DNA of 64,000 bases, from the NCBI RefSeq assembly GCF_016522065.1, contig NZ_JAEHFV010000003.1, forward strand, positions 248,001 to 312,000. Direction: 5' to 3'. Positions 55,401 to 63,676 of this stretch are shown in pieces. The position numbers were made by a program, and so were the translations under genes. This DNA comes from Flavobacterium agrisoli (GTDB lineage: Bacteria; Bacteroidota; Bacteroidia; Flavobacteriales; Flavobacteriaceae). The stretch's first letter is position 1; the number at the start of each line of letters is the position of its first letter. Below the pieces are notes generated by a model. It saw nothing but the letters and a program-made list of their open reading frames with translations, searched no databases and was not told the origin of the DNA.

Positions 55401-57778
55401 ATTTTATTGAGCAAAGTTTTACTGTAAATGTAAGTCCTACATCAAAATATTTTCTTCTACGTCTCAATGCAGGTGGTTCAGAGGTAACTCATGAAGGATT
55501 GCTGTTTGAAGCTGATAAAAACTTTACCGGAGGAAGGTCTTATGACAATAACTCAGCTTCGGTGCCTGATCTTTATAAAACAGAAAGAAGTTCCTTATCA
55601 CAAGTTTTCGGCTACAATATACCTGTCCCCAATGGAGATTATACGATAATACTTCATTTTGCAGAGATTTATTGGGGGGTTCCTGGAAGAGGACCTGGTG
55701 GATTAGGCAGACGAATATTTGATGTTACTATGGAAGGACAATTAGTACTTGATAATTATGATATATTTGCAGAGGTTGGAGCTCAAACAGGTGTAACTAA
55801 AAGCTATACTGTGACGGTAACAGACGGAGTAGTGAATTTATCCTTTTCTACACTTGCAGCTGTAGGAGGGGTAAATCAACCTAAACTCTCTGCTTTGGAA
55901 ATATTAGGAAGTGCATACACATCTGAAAACGGGACTCCCGTTGCTGTAATTAGTGCAACACCACTCAAGGGTAGCGCTCCTTTAACCGTTAATTTTTCAA
56001 GTGCCAATTCAACAGACGATGTTGGTATAACAAGCTATTTATGGGACTTTGGAGATGGAAGTATCAACGAAACAATGGCAAACCCAACCCACATTTATGA
56101 TGATCCAGGAACTTATACGGCTGTTCTTACCGTTACCGATGCCGAAGGAATTCAGGATACAAAGAACATACTTATAGAGGTAACACCCTCTGTAAATAAT
56201 TTTGTTTTGCGCCTCAATGCAGGAGGCTCTACAATAAACCATAACGGAATTTTATTTGAAGCCGATAAAAACTTTACAGGAGGAAGTACATATAACAACA
56301 ATTCGGCATTGGTTCCCAATCTCTATAAAACAGAAAGAAGTGGCTTATCGAAAGTTTTTGGTTACAATTTACCTGTACCTAATGGAGATTATACCGTAAT
56401 ACTTCATTTTGCTGAACTTTATTGGGGGGTTCCTGGAAGAGGACCTGGTGGATCAGGCAGACGAATATTTGATGTTACAATAGAGGGGCAACTATTACTT
56501 GATAATTATGATATATTTGCAGAAGTTGGTGCCCAAACAATCGCAACTAAAAGTTTTGCTGTCACAGTTGTAGATGGAGTTTTAAACTTATCTTTTTCGG
56601 CACTTGCAGCCATAGGAGGTATAGACCAACCCAAAATATCAGCTTTAGAAATATTAGGAAGCGCATACACACCAGAAAACACACCCCCTGTTGCTGTAAT
56701 TAGTGCAACATCACTCAACGGTAGTGCTCCTTTAACAGTTAATTTTTCAAGTGCCAATTCAACAGACGATGTTGGTATAACAAGCTATTTATGGGACTTT
56801 GGAGATGGAAGTATCAGTGAAACAACAGCAAACCCTACACACATCTATGATGATTCAGGAACTTATACAGCAGTTCTTACCGTTACGGATGCTGAAGGAT
56901 TACAGGACACTAAGAGTATAATTATAGAGGTAACACCACCAGCAAAAGATTTTGTTTTACGCCTCAATGCAGGAGGTCCTACAATAACCCATAATGGTAT
57001 TTTATATGAAGCTGATAAAAACTTTACAGGAGGAAGTACATATAACAACAATTCGGCATTGGTTCCGGATCTCTATAAAACCGAAAGAAGTGGCTTATCG
57101 AAAGTTTTTAGCTACAATTTACCTGTACCTAATGGAGATTATACCGTAATACTTCATTTTGCTGAACTTTATTGGGGGGTTCCTGGTAGAGGACCTGGTG
57201 GATCAGGCAGACGAATATTTGATGTTACAATGGAAGGAGTACTTGTACTTGATAACTATGATATATTTGCAGAAGTTGGTGCTCAGACAGTAGTAACCAA
57301 AAGTTACCCTGTGACGGTGGTAGATGGAGTATTGAACTTGTCTTTTTCTGCACTAGCGTCGGTAGGAGGAGTAGACCAAGCTAAACTTTCTGCTTTAGAA
57401 ATAATTGGTTTGGCGTCAAATTCGATAGCTAATAAAACAGTAAATTCTTCCGAAACAAAATTTAATGGATCTATACAGAGTTCAGATAATCTAATTGATG
57501 ATTTTAAAGTGAACACAACTAAGGGGATAAAATTATTTCCAAATCCAACTAATTCCGATGTTCATATTTTGTATGGAACAAATGATTTTGAAATTGACTC
57601 AATTGAATTATTTGATATAAATGGAAGGTTGATGACTAAGCATAAGGCAATAGATATTACTATAGGATCCGGGAGTCTTAAATTTAATATTACCGGTTTA
57701 GCTGAAGGAGTTTATTTAATAGTTTTCAAAACTAATTTAGGAAAAAGTTACTCTAAGAATTTGATAATAAGGGAATAA
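52442..57778 (+). CDS. Giant secreted beta-propeller/malectin/PKD protein with type IX secretion tail
   Basis: 1778 residues. Signal peptide to about residue 30 (ends SSHSQ). The N-terminal region (about 35-560) resembles the glucose/sorbosone dehydrogenase-type beta-propeller (GFITGMSFGPDGRLYVIEID, SPGYRNAYGAIVTESGALYV). A calcium-binding DYDSDGYTNQDEIDNGTD segment and a lectin-like domain follow. There are three malectin-type domains starting near 1001, 1251 and 1501 (LRLNAGG ... DKNFTGG ... YWGVPGRGPGG), alternating with two PKD domains (near 1165 and 1415; WDFGDGS). The last ~85 residues are a type A T9SS sorting domain (IKLFPNPTNSDVHI ... GLAEGVYLIVF). It is probably a surface or secreted protein acting on or binding carbohydrate. 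Confidence 0.9.
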   Translation: MKTFNNTYLVKQIVLFFIFFVSIVQSSHSQINFSQSNLNFSQNFNVPGFITGMSFGPDGRLYVIEIDGSIKILTIQRNSATNYNVTNMEIIEDIFTIQDHNDDGSMYNRSERETTGIAVGGTATSPVFYVSSSDIRIGAGNAGNGDSGLDTGLDTNSGVITRYSWNGITWDAVDIVRGLPRSEESHMVSGLQLATIKGIHYLLGCSGGFTNGGAPSTNFVYSCEFALSAAVLAIDLDKLNQLPISNDNGRNYIYDLPTLDDPTRPNSNGIDDPDDIGYNGKDINDPFGGNDGLNMAIIVPDGPVQILSPGYRNAYGAIVTESGALYVTDNGANPGWGGFPENEGTGNVTNNYNPVQPGDTSASGGEYINNQDHLQLITTNLDTYQFNSFYGGHPNPLRANPQGAGLYTDNSSVLGVAGSPIWRTKIYDPDGSKPNSTTNPNEGLPANWPPVQVANPVEGDWRGPGIDNPDGPDDNPVTIWETNTNPIDEYTASNFGGVLKGNLLAGHSGGKIKRVIVSEDGTSSILQPNFLSGIGGYILGLVCNGDNEIFPGTVWAGTTGGRIVVLEPQENGLVCLQPDRIDYDPEADYDSDGYTNQDEIDNGTDICNGGSQPSNDFDKIVGPPYISDYNDPDDDADGIPDSEDPFQLGNPQQPLNQAFTIPVLNDLFNNPNYLGGIFGLGMTGLMNNGDTGLNWLNWLDRRDDPHDPNPNDVLGGAPGIMTSHMTSGTALGLSNNQEKGYQYGVRVDSDTDPFTVIGGMNGFSGGSYRLYGNTAANNGELGFFIGDGTQSNYIKFVVTVNGFTVLQEIEDIPQTPINVPLAVEDRPLNNIRFYFVVNPQTGEVKLEYRIDSNPRIPITTVTAQGAILNAIQSSNKDLAVGFIGTSGASGVELEGSWDFLNVISQKPSIISEIPDVDKFTGADPESLDLRPYFTDDQGSEDLTFSIVQNSNNSVGTVITNNALNLTFPETIPASSNITIRATDADDNFIEQSFTVNVSPTSKYFLLRLNAGGSEVTHEGLLFEADKNFTGGRSYDNNSASVPDLYKTERSSLSQVFGYNIPVPNGDYTIILHFAEIYWGVPGRGPGGLGRRIFDVTMEGQLVLDNYDIFAEVGAQTGVTKSYTVTVTDGVVNLSFSTLAAVGGVNQPKLSALEILGSAYTSENGTPVAVISATPLKGSAPLTVNFSSANSTDDVGITSYLWDFGDGSINETMANPTHIYDDPGTYTAVLTVTDAEGIQDTKNILIEVTPSVNNFVLRLNAGGSTINHNGILFEADKNFTGGSTYNNNSALVPNLYKTERSGLSKVFGYNLPVPNGDYTVILHFAELYWGVPGRGPGGSGRRIFDVTIEGQLLLDNYDIFAEVGAQTIATKSFAVTVVDGVLNLSFSALAAIGGIDQPKISALEILGSAYTPENTPPVAVISATSLNGSAPLTVNFSSANSTDDVGITSYLWDFGDGSISETTANPTHIYDDSGTYTAVLTVTDAEGLQDTKSIIIEVTPPAKDFVLRLNAGGPTITHNGILYEADKNFTGGSTYNNNSALVPDLYKTERSGLSKVFSYNLPVPNGDYTVILHFAELYWGVPGRGPGGSGRRIFDVTMEGVLVLDNYDIFAEVGAQTVVTKSYPVTVVDGVLNLSFSALASVGGVDQAKLSALEIIGLASNSIANKTVNSSETKFNGSIQSSDNLIDDFKVNTTKGIKLFPNPTNSDVHILYGTNDFEIDSIELFDINGRLMTKHKAIDITIGSGSLKFNITGLAEGVYLIVFKTNLGKSYSKNLIIRE

Positions 57779-57941
57779 ATCTTAGTGTTTGAATTTCGGT
57801 CGGTATCTCGAAAAGTGGGTAGGGAACAAAACTATCCTACTGGTTACGCTGTATTTTTATAGATATGATTTGATTGGTAAAATTCTCGATTAATTTTTGT
57901 AATTAGAAGTTTAAACTAATAATTGATTTTAATTCGAAATA

Positions 57942-58834
57942 TTAGTTCAAACTTCTATACTCAATTGGTGTATATCCCGTATTTTTTTTAAACATGCGAT
58001 TAAAATGCTGTGGATATTTAAAACCCAATTCAAATGCTATTTGACTAACGGATTTGTCTGTATCAAAAATTCGCTCTTTAGCAAAATCAATCAGTTTTAA
58101 TTGAATGTGTTCTTGAGCCGTTTTCCCTGTTTCTTTCTTAATTAAATCACCAAAATAATTGGGAGAAAGATGCAATTGATCTGCAAAATATCCAACAGAT
58201 GGCAATCCAATTTCTTTTGCAGTATTTGTAAAATAAGTATTTAACAGGTTCTCAAATTTTGATAAAATATCTGTATTAATATTTTCACGCGTTATAAATT
58301 GCCTGTCATAGAAACGAACACAGTAATTCAAAAGTAATTCGATATTATTGGTGATTATATTTTTACTATGCTTATCAATCGATTGATTGAGTTCATATTC
58401 TAATTTTTCGAATAAATCTTTGATTATTTGTTGCTCCTTCAATGACAAGTGAAGTGCTTCGTGTGAATCATAAGAGAAGAACGAATATTGACTCATTTGT
58501 TTTCCTAAAGTTCTTCCTTTAATTAAATCAGGATGAAAAAGAAGTGCCAATCCTGTTGGTTGGTAATCCTCGTCATTATTAATTTCTATGACTTGACCGG
58601 GAGCAATAAAAACAAGTGTTCCATCATCGTAATCGTATTTGTTTCTACCGTATTTTAATTCGCCACAATTCCCCCTTTTTAAATAAATGGCATAAAACCA
58701 AAATGTATTTTACAACGATTAGGTAATGATTTAGTGGTAGAATTGTTAAACACACTGATTAATGGATGTTTAGTTTCAATTCCGATTAAAGAATTATATT
58801 CAGAAACCTTTTCGAGTTTTATAAACTGTTCCAT
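57942..58834 (-). pseudogene. AraC-family regulator with a single-base frameshift
   Basis: The upstream part from ATG 58834 encodes MEQFIKLEKVSEYNSLIGIE and runs to KIHFGFM, then hits a stop. The homologous continuation, YAIYLKRGNCGELKYGRNKY then DDGTLVFIAPGQV, is in another frame, consistent with loss of one A/T in the run at 58694-58697. Downstream the C-terminal AraC domain is intact (SVGYFADQLHLSPNYFGDLI, KSVSQIAFELGFKYPQHFNR, MFKKNTGYTPIEYRSLN). The restored length would be about 298 residues. It is divergent from the cupin/alcohol dehydrogenase pair and probably regulated it. A sequencing error is the main alternative. Confidence 0.82.
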
Positions 58835-58983
58835 ATTCTTTTCTTAAATTTATTTATACAAATATAATACTCAAATTATGAAGTAATTAGGTGTTTGGTT
58901 GAAATCAGTAATAATGGTACTAACAACAGTAATTTATATAACTGAAAGAGATTTTAAATGCAAGAAATTTGTAGTTGTGAATT

Positions 58984-58991
58984 TAGGTTTG
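58984..58991 (+). promoter_or_regulatory. -7 promoter element of the cupin/alcohol dehydrogenase operon
   Basis: TAGGTTTG is a perfect TAnnTTTG match 36 bases before the cupin start codon. No good -33 TTG is seen, which may mean dependence on the divergent AraC activator. Confidence 0.55.
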
Positions 58992-59026
58992 ATACAATTT
59001 TATCTCTCGAATTAAAAATATAAAAA

Positions 59027-59431
59027 ATGAAAAAAAGTTCGTTCATAGAAAAAGGAAATCCAGTACCAGCAGATTATTTTGTTGGCGATGTTAATGTGAA
59101 TATGTTGCTTGACGTAGCAGATTACAATACCATAATGGCAATCGTATCTTTTGATGCCGGAGCAAGAACTAATTGGCATACGCACACCAACGGACAAATA
59201 TTGATTGTTTCAGAAGGAATTGGGTATTATCAAGAAAAAGGAAAAGAGATTCAAATTATTAAGGTCGGAGATGTTGTTCAAATTCCAGAAAATGTAGAAC
59301 ATTGGCACGGAGCTTCGCATAAGACTGCGATGCGACATTTTGCCATGATTCCAGATAGTGCAACCGATAAAACGGAATGGTTGGCTCCCGTAACCGAAAA
59401 GGAATACAATAGCGAAATTATAACAGATTAA
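59027..59431 (+). CDS. Cupin-domain protein
   Basis: 134 residues. Cupin motif 1 is TNWHTHTNGQILIVSEGIGY with metal ligands H-H-Q, and motif 2 is GDVVQIPENVEHWHGAS. The pattern WHTH..GQ.L....G.GY..E.G resembles the cupin fold of hydroxynitrile lyase-like and carboxymuconolactone-linked proteins found with reductases, but the substrate is unknown. It is 13 bases upstream of an alcohol dehydrogenase gene, with which it forms an operon under the divergent AraC gene. Confidence 0.88.
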   Translation: MKKSSFIEKGNPVPADYFVGDVNVNMLLDVADYNTIMAIVSFDAGARTNWHTHTNGQILIVSEGIGYYQEKGKEIQIIKVGDVVQIPENVEHWHGASHKTAMRHFAMIPDSATDKTEWLAPVTEKEYNSEIITD

Positions 59432-59444
59432 TAAAAATAAAAAC

Positions 59445-60500
59445 ATGGAAACTACAAGTACAAAAGCATTTGGAACAGAGGCTGCTGAGACACCTTTGAA
59501 AGGATTAAATATAGAGCGTAGAGTTGTAACCGAAAACGATATTGAAATAGAAATTCTGTATTGTGGTGTTTGTCACTCTGATTTGCACACGGCAAGAAAT
59601 GATTGGGGAGGCACAATGTATCCGGCTGTTCCTGGTCACGAAATTGTGGGTAAAATCACTAAAACAGGAAGTAATGTAACCAAATTTAAAATAGGCGATT
59701 TAGCCGGAGTGGGCTGTTTGGTTGATTCTTGTAAGACTTGTGAAAGTTGTAAAAACGATTTAGAACAATATTGTTTGAATGGCTGGGTTGGAACTTATAA
59801 TGGAGAAGATAAACACCTTGGCGGACAAACTTTTGGTGGCTATTCTGAAAAAATTGTAGTGAAGGAAGATTTTGTGTTAAAAGTTCCAGCAAATCTTGAT
59901 TTGGCTGCAGTAGCTCCACTACTTTGTGCCGGAATCACTACTTGGTCACCACTTCGTCATTGGAAAGTTGGAAAAGGAAGTAAAGTTGCTGTGGTTGGTT
60001 TAGGAGGTTTGGGACACATGGCTGTAAAACTGGCTAAAGGTTTAGGCGCCGAAGTTACTTTGTTTTCAAGAACGCCAGATAAAATTCAAGATGCAAAAGA
60101 TTTAGGAGCGCACAATGTTGTTATTTCTACTGATGAAAATCAGATGAATAAAGTTGGCGGAAAATTTGATTTAATTATCGATACAGTACCCAATATTCAT
60201 GATATCAATCCGTATGTTACTACTTTAAACACTAGCGGAACACTTGTTTTAGTGGGTTATTTAGGACCGTTAGATCCATTTTTAAATAGCGCTCCAATGA
60301 TTATGGGAAGAAAATCTGTAGCAGGTTCTTTGATTGGTGGCATTGCCGAAACACAGGAAATGTTAGATTTTTGTGGAGAACATAATATTGTTTCAGAAAT
60401 TGAAATAATCAAAATGCAAGATATCAATGAGGCGTATGAAAGAATGCTAAAAAGTGATGTTAAATATCGTTTTGTTATTGATATGGCTACTTTAAAATAA
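59445..60500 (+). CDS. Zinc-dependent NAD(P) alcohol dehydrogenase
   Basis: 351 residues of the cinnamyl alcohol dehydrogenase/YahK-type MDR family. Catalytic zinc site: YCGVCHSDLHTARNDWG and PGHEIVG. Structural zinc cysteines: CKTCESCKNDLEQYC. The nucleotide-binding motif is VAVVGLGGLGHMAVKLAKGLG, with SRTPDK suggesting NADPH preference. It interconverts alcohols and aldehydes, perhaps in aldehyde detoxification. A strong hairpin follows. Confidence 0.94.
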   Translation: METTSTKAFGTEAAETPLKGLNIERRVVTENDIEIEILYCGVCHSDLHTARNDWGGTMYPAVPGHEIVGKITKTGSNVTKFKIGDLAGVGCLVDSCKTCESCKNDLEQYCLNGWVGTYNGEDKHLGGQTFGGYSEKIVVKEDFVLKVPANLDLAAVAPLLCAGITTWSPLRHWKVGKGSKVAVVGLGGLGHMAVKLAKGLGAEVTLFSRTPDKIQDAKDLGAHNVVISTDENQMNKVGGKFDLIIDTVPNIHDINPYVTTLNTSGTLVLVGYLGPLDPFLNSAPMIMGRKSVAGSLIGGIAETQEMLDFCGEHNIVSEIEIIKMQDINEAYERMLKSDVKYRFVIDMATLK

Positions 60501-60520
60501 TCAATACAATTTCAAAAAAA

Positions 60521-60557
60521 AAGTTGCAAATCTTTAATTTAGAAATATTTGCAACTT
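60521..60557. terminator. Terminator after the alcohol dehydrogenase
   Basis: An 11-bp stem (AAGTTGCAAAT / ATTTGCAACTT), flanked by A and T runs; it separates this operon from the convergent bat operon. Confidence 0.88.
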
Positions 60558-60578
60558 TTTTATACATTGTTTTTAATT

Positions 60579-61931
60579 TTATTTTATCGGATTAATCCAT
60601 TTTTTTTCCGCTATTTTATTTTTAGCATCATGAATTTTTTTCGTTTCCTCAAAATAGTTTTTTCGTGATTTTTTTAGTTCTTTTTTGAAAAGGGATGCAT
60701 CAAAGGTGGACGTTTTCGCTACTTTAGTTTCAAACTGTTGTTCAAATAGGATAAATTGTTGTTGTAATTCTTCTGTACCATATTGCGCTACAAAAGCACT
60801 GAAATTTTCTATTTCTGGATTTAGCTTTCCAATCCAAATTTTGAGTTTTTGAAAAATAGTATACTCATTTTTTGAATTTACAGATTTTAAGGCTTTTCTG
60901 AATGCATATTTTTCCGATTGAATGAAATCAGTATATTTTTCTTTTATAATCGGAATGGTTTTTTGAGCTATTTTATAAACCACATATAGCACGATTACAA
61001 CTAAAGCTACTAATTTTAAAAACTCTTCTACGGTCATTCCGAGTATTAAAAAAGGCTTTTCTTTTTCTTCAATACCGCTTTCAGCACTCAGCTGCTTTTT
61101 GAGTGTCGATAGCATTTTTAAATCAGGATTTGGCGCTACAGTAATTGTTACGGCATCAATATATCTTTTGTAAAATCGGCGGTTGGCATAATTCCAATAC
61201 ACAAATTCAATACGGGGTAGGGTTACTTTTCCTTCTTTTTCAAATAAATAATTGGCACTTTCTGTTCTACTTGCCGAAACGGCCAACTTACTTTTATTCG
61301 TATTGATGTACGGGCGTTTTGGATAAATACTAACTCCTGCCACCGAATCCCATTTCACAGCAGGAATAAATTCGCCTACGGTTCCCGCTGCACTTCTTGT
61401 TATTTTTCGGATAACGACATCACCAACTTTAATGCCTTGTAACGAACGACTCCATTGTTGATTAATGCTTAAGTTTCCTGCCGCTAACCAATTTGTAGGG
61501 TCGTAACCCAATGGTACGGGTTTTACAGTAATGGTTTTTGGACGTGTATATAGTATGTGTTTTATGCCTTTATAATCGCCGTCTTTTGGCGACTCAACAT
61601 GGATACCAATTTTTGGAATAGTAATTTTTCCTTCTTTTGTTGGAAAAATATGAAAAATCAAATCGACACCTGCATAATGGGTACCGTTAATGTCTTTCGA
61701 ATTAGAAACGGATCTAAAATACACGTTTAAAGCCCCTTCAATTTGAATATTTCCAACATCAACACCTGCTGTAAACCAGGTGCTCGTATAAGCAGAAACC
61801 GTCATTTCGATCGGTTGTCCCATATAGGCTTGCTGATGGTTTATGGTGACATAACTCATCATCTTTTGACCGTATCCAAAAGAGTGGCCGATCAAAAATA
61901 GAAAAAGTACTATTTTGAGTTTCTTTACCAT
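60579..61931 (-). CDS. batD: BatD-like protein of the Bacteroidetes aerotolerance operon
   Basis: 450 residues: signal peptide (IVLFLFLIGHSFGYGQ), then a periplasmic beta-rich region with the BatD pattern (HQQAYMGQPIEMTVSAYTST, DLIFHIFPTKEGKITIPKI, TITVKPVPLGYDPTNWLAAG). One membrane helix follows (about 305-325, LKLVALVVIVLYVVYKIAQK) and then a cytoplasmic tail. BatD occurs with VWA proteins and a MoxR ATPase in the Bat system, linked to oxygen and oxidative-stress tolerance. It overlaps the stop of the upstream gene by 7 bases. Confidence 0.85.
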   Translation of the reverse strand: MVKKLKIVLFLFLIGHSFGYGQKMMSYVTINHQQAYMGQPIEMTVSAYTSTWFTAGVDVGNIQIEGALNVYFRSVSNSKDINGTHYAGVDLIFHIFPTKEGKITIPKIGIHVESPKDGDYKGIKHILYTRPKTITVKPVPLGYDPTNWLAAGNLSINQQWSRSLQGIKVGDVVIRKITRSAAGTVGEFIPAVKWDSVAGVSIYPKRPYINTNKSKLAVSASRTESANYLFEKEGKVTLPRIEFVYWNYANRRFYKRYIDAVTITVAPNPDLKMLSTLKKQLSAESGIEEKEKPFLILGMTVEEFLKLVALVVIVLYVVYKIAQKTIPIIKEKYTDFIQSEKYAFRKALKSVNSKNEYTIFQKLKIWIGKLNPEIENFSAFVAQYGTEELQQQFILFEQQFETKVAKTSTFDASLFKKELKKSRKNYFEETKKIHDAKNKIAEKKWINPIK

Positions 61932-63673
61932 GCTGTTGGCGTTTTTTCGACCTCTACTTGTCGTTTCTTAACTTGATAATTGAATTTTTTCTTTAAAAAT
62001 AAGGCAGGATCATCGTCTACTTTTCGCATTAAAATATTTTTTGGAATTGAACCTTTTCCTGATTTAAAGTCATCCGGAAGCTCGTCTAATTCCTTGCCTT
62101 TTCTTTTTCCTGTAGCCACCTCTTCTTCTTGGCGCTTGGTTTGCATGTCTTTTTTGGTTGCTTTCTGCCCACCACCACCTAAATCTTCGTTAGAATCGTT
62201 TTGTTTATTTTTAACATTGGGTTTTACCTTTCCCACTTTCTTTTCATCAACCGACATTTTATCTACTTTTAACATTGCTTCTTGAATTTTTTGCAAATTC
62301 TGTTGGGCTTGTGTTATTGATGGATTTTCCGCTACTAAGGTTTTAAAAACACTTTCAGCTCGCTCCAAATCACCAAGTTTAGCATAGGTAAGTCCCAAAT
62401 TGTATTGTCCTTCAGCAGTTGTATCTTTTCGAAATGCATTTCGAGCCTGAATAAGATTTCCGGCTTTATAATAGGCAACTCCTTTGTGCATCGGGTCTTT
62501 GAAGTTTTTGGCCGCTTTCAAATAATTTTTTTTGTCATATTCTTGTTGGGCTTGATATTCTTTGGTGTACCACAAATCGGCAAATTGAAAATTTTTAAAC
62601 TTTGCTTTGGTTTTATCCTCAATACCATTACAAGAACTCAAGGAAACGAGCAATAAAACCGCCATTAAACTCCATCCTTTTCGGAAGCAAAAAAGAAACA
62701 ATGCCATTAGCGGAATGAGTAACCAATAGCCGTTGTCTTGCCAATTTTCATCTTTCTTATCCGAATTTTTGTCAAACATAAGATGATCGCTAATGTCTGT
62801 AGCCATTTTTTTGACATCACTTTTATCTAAAGTGGGTTGCATTACGCTAACTTTTTCTATGGCTTCTAATTGTTTAACCTTATCCATTATCAAAGCGGAA
62901 TGCACTATTTTTCCCCCACTTCGCAAAGCCACTTTGTGATTGCTGAAAGAAGGTACATTGGCACCGCTTTCACTAGCAAAAGGGTAAAAATTAATCTTAC
63001 AGTTTTGATTTTCGAGAAAAGCAGTCACTTCTGGAATACTAACACCGTCTAAATCATCGGTAATTAATAATAAAGTACTAGGCACTTCCGTAGAGGTTAA
63101 AACACTTTGAACTTTTGAAAATAAGGCTTTAAAACCAGTTCCTCTTCTTGGCATCATGTGCGGCTGTAAGCCATCTAAATTATCGGTTATGATTTTATAA
63201 TCGGTAGTAAAAGGCACAACGGTGTGTGATGAGGCCGAAAAAACAATCAAAGCGGTTTCTGCTCGCGGATTGGCTTTTAAAAAATCGGTTATTTTAAATT
63301 TTGCATATTCCAAACGATTTGGCGAGATATCGGTAGCCAACATACTTTGAGATAAATCCAAGGCGATGACCAATTTAGTAGCCACTTTTTTGGCTGGAGA
63401 TTTTTCTTTATTCCATGTTGGACCCAAAAAAGCAACAAAACCAATCGCAAATAAAATCAAAAGTGAAAAATGAATGAATCGCGATTTCCAAGTCGTTCCT
63501 TTTTGAATAACGTAGGGCTGTAAATGTTTGGCAATCTTTTTTTTCCAAGGATTCGTTCTTCCATACAATAAAATTCCAAGTACAATAATTAGGAGCATAG
63601 GAATACCCATCCAAAGATATTCGGGACGTAAGAAATGAAATTCTTTCCAATCTATGTTTTTCCAAACCTCCAT
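61925..63673 (-). CDS. VWA-TPR protein, BatB-BatC fusion
   Basis: 582 residues. N-terminal membrane helices (about 17-34 and 67-87), then a von Willebrand A domain with a MIDAS motif (IALDLSQSMLATDISPNRLE; later PMMPRRGTGF-like loop and LLITDDLDG). A further pair of hydrophobic segments follows (YWLLIPLMALFLFCF, LMAVLLLVSLSSC), then TPR repeats (AYYKAGNLIQARNAFRKDTT, GLTYAKLGDLERAESVFKTL) and a charged tail. This joins in one chain what are separate batB and batC genes in some organisms. Membrane anchored; part of the Bat complex. Confidence 0.88.
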   Translation of the reverse strand: MEVWKNIDWKEFHFLRPEYLWMGIPMLLIIVLGILLYGRTNPWKKKIAKHLQPYVIQKGTTWKSRFIHFSLLILFAIGFVAFLGPTWNKEKSPAKKVATKLVIALDLSQSMLATDISPNRLEYAKFKITDFLKANPRAETALIVFSASSHTVVPFTTDYKIITDNLDGLQPHMMPRRGTGFKALFSKVQSVLTSTEVPSTLLLITDDLDGVSIPEVTAFLENQNCKINFYPFASESGANVPSFSNHKVALRSGGKIVHSALIMDKVKQLEAIEKVSVMQPTLDKSDVKKMATDISDHLMFDKNSDKKDENWQDNGYWLLIPLMALFLFCFRKGWSLMAVLLLVSLSSCNGIEDKTKAKFKNFQFADLWYTKEYQAQQEYDKKNYLKAAKNFKDPMHKGVAYYKAGNLIQARNAFRKDTTAEGQYNLGLTYAKLGDLERAESVFKTLVAENPSITQAQQNLQKIQEAMLKVDKMSVDEKKVGKVKPNVKNKQNDSNEDLGGGGQKATKKDMQTKRQEEEVATGKRKGKELDELPDDFKSGKGSIPKNILMRKVDDDPALFLKKKFNYQVKKRQVEVEKTPTAW

Positions 63674-63676
63674 AAA

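Noticed and set aside
55234..57516. Several antisense reading frames inside the giant secreted protein gene
   Set aside because: They recur with the malectin/PKD repeats and are shadows of the sense coding sequence.
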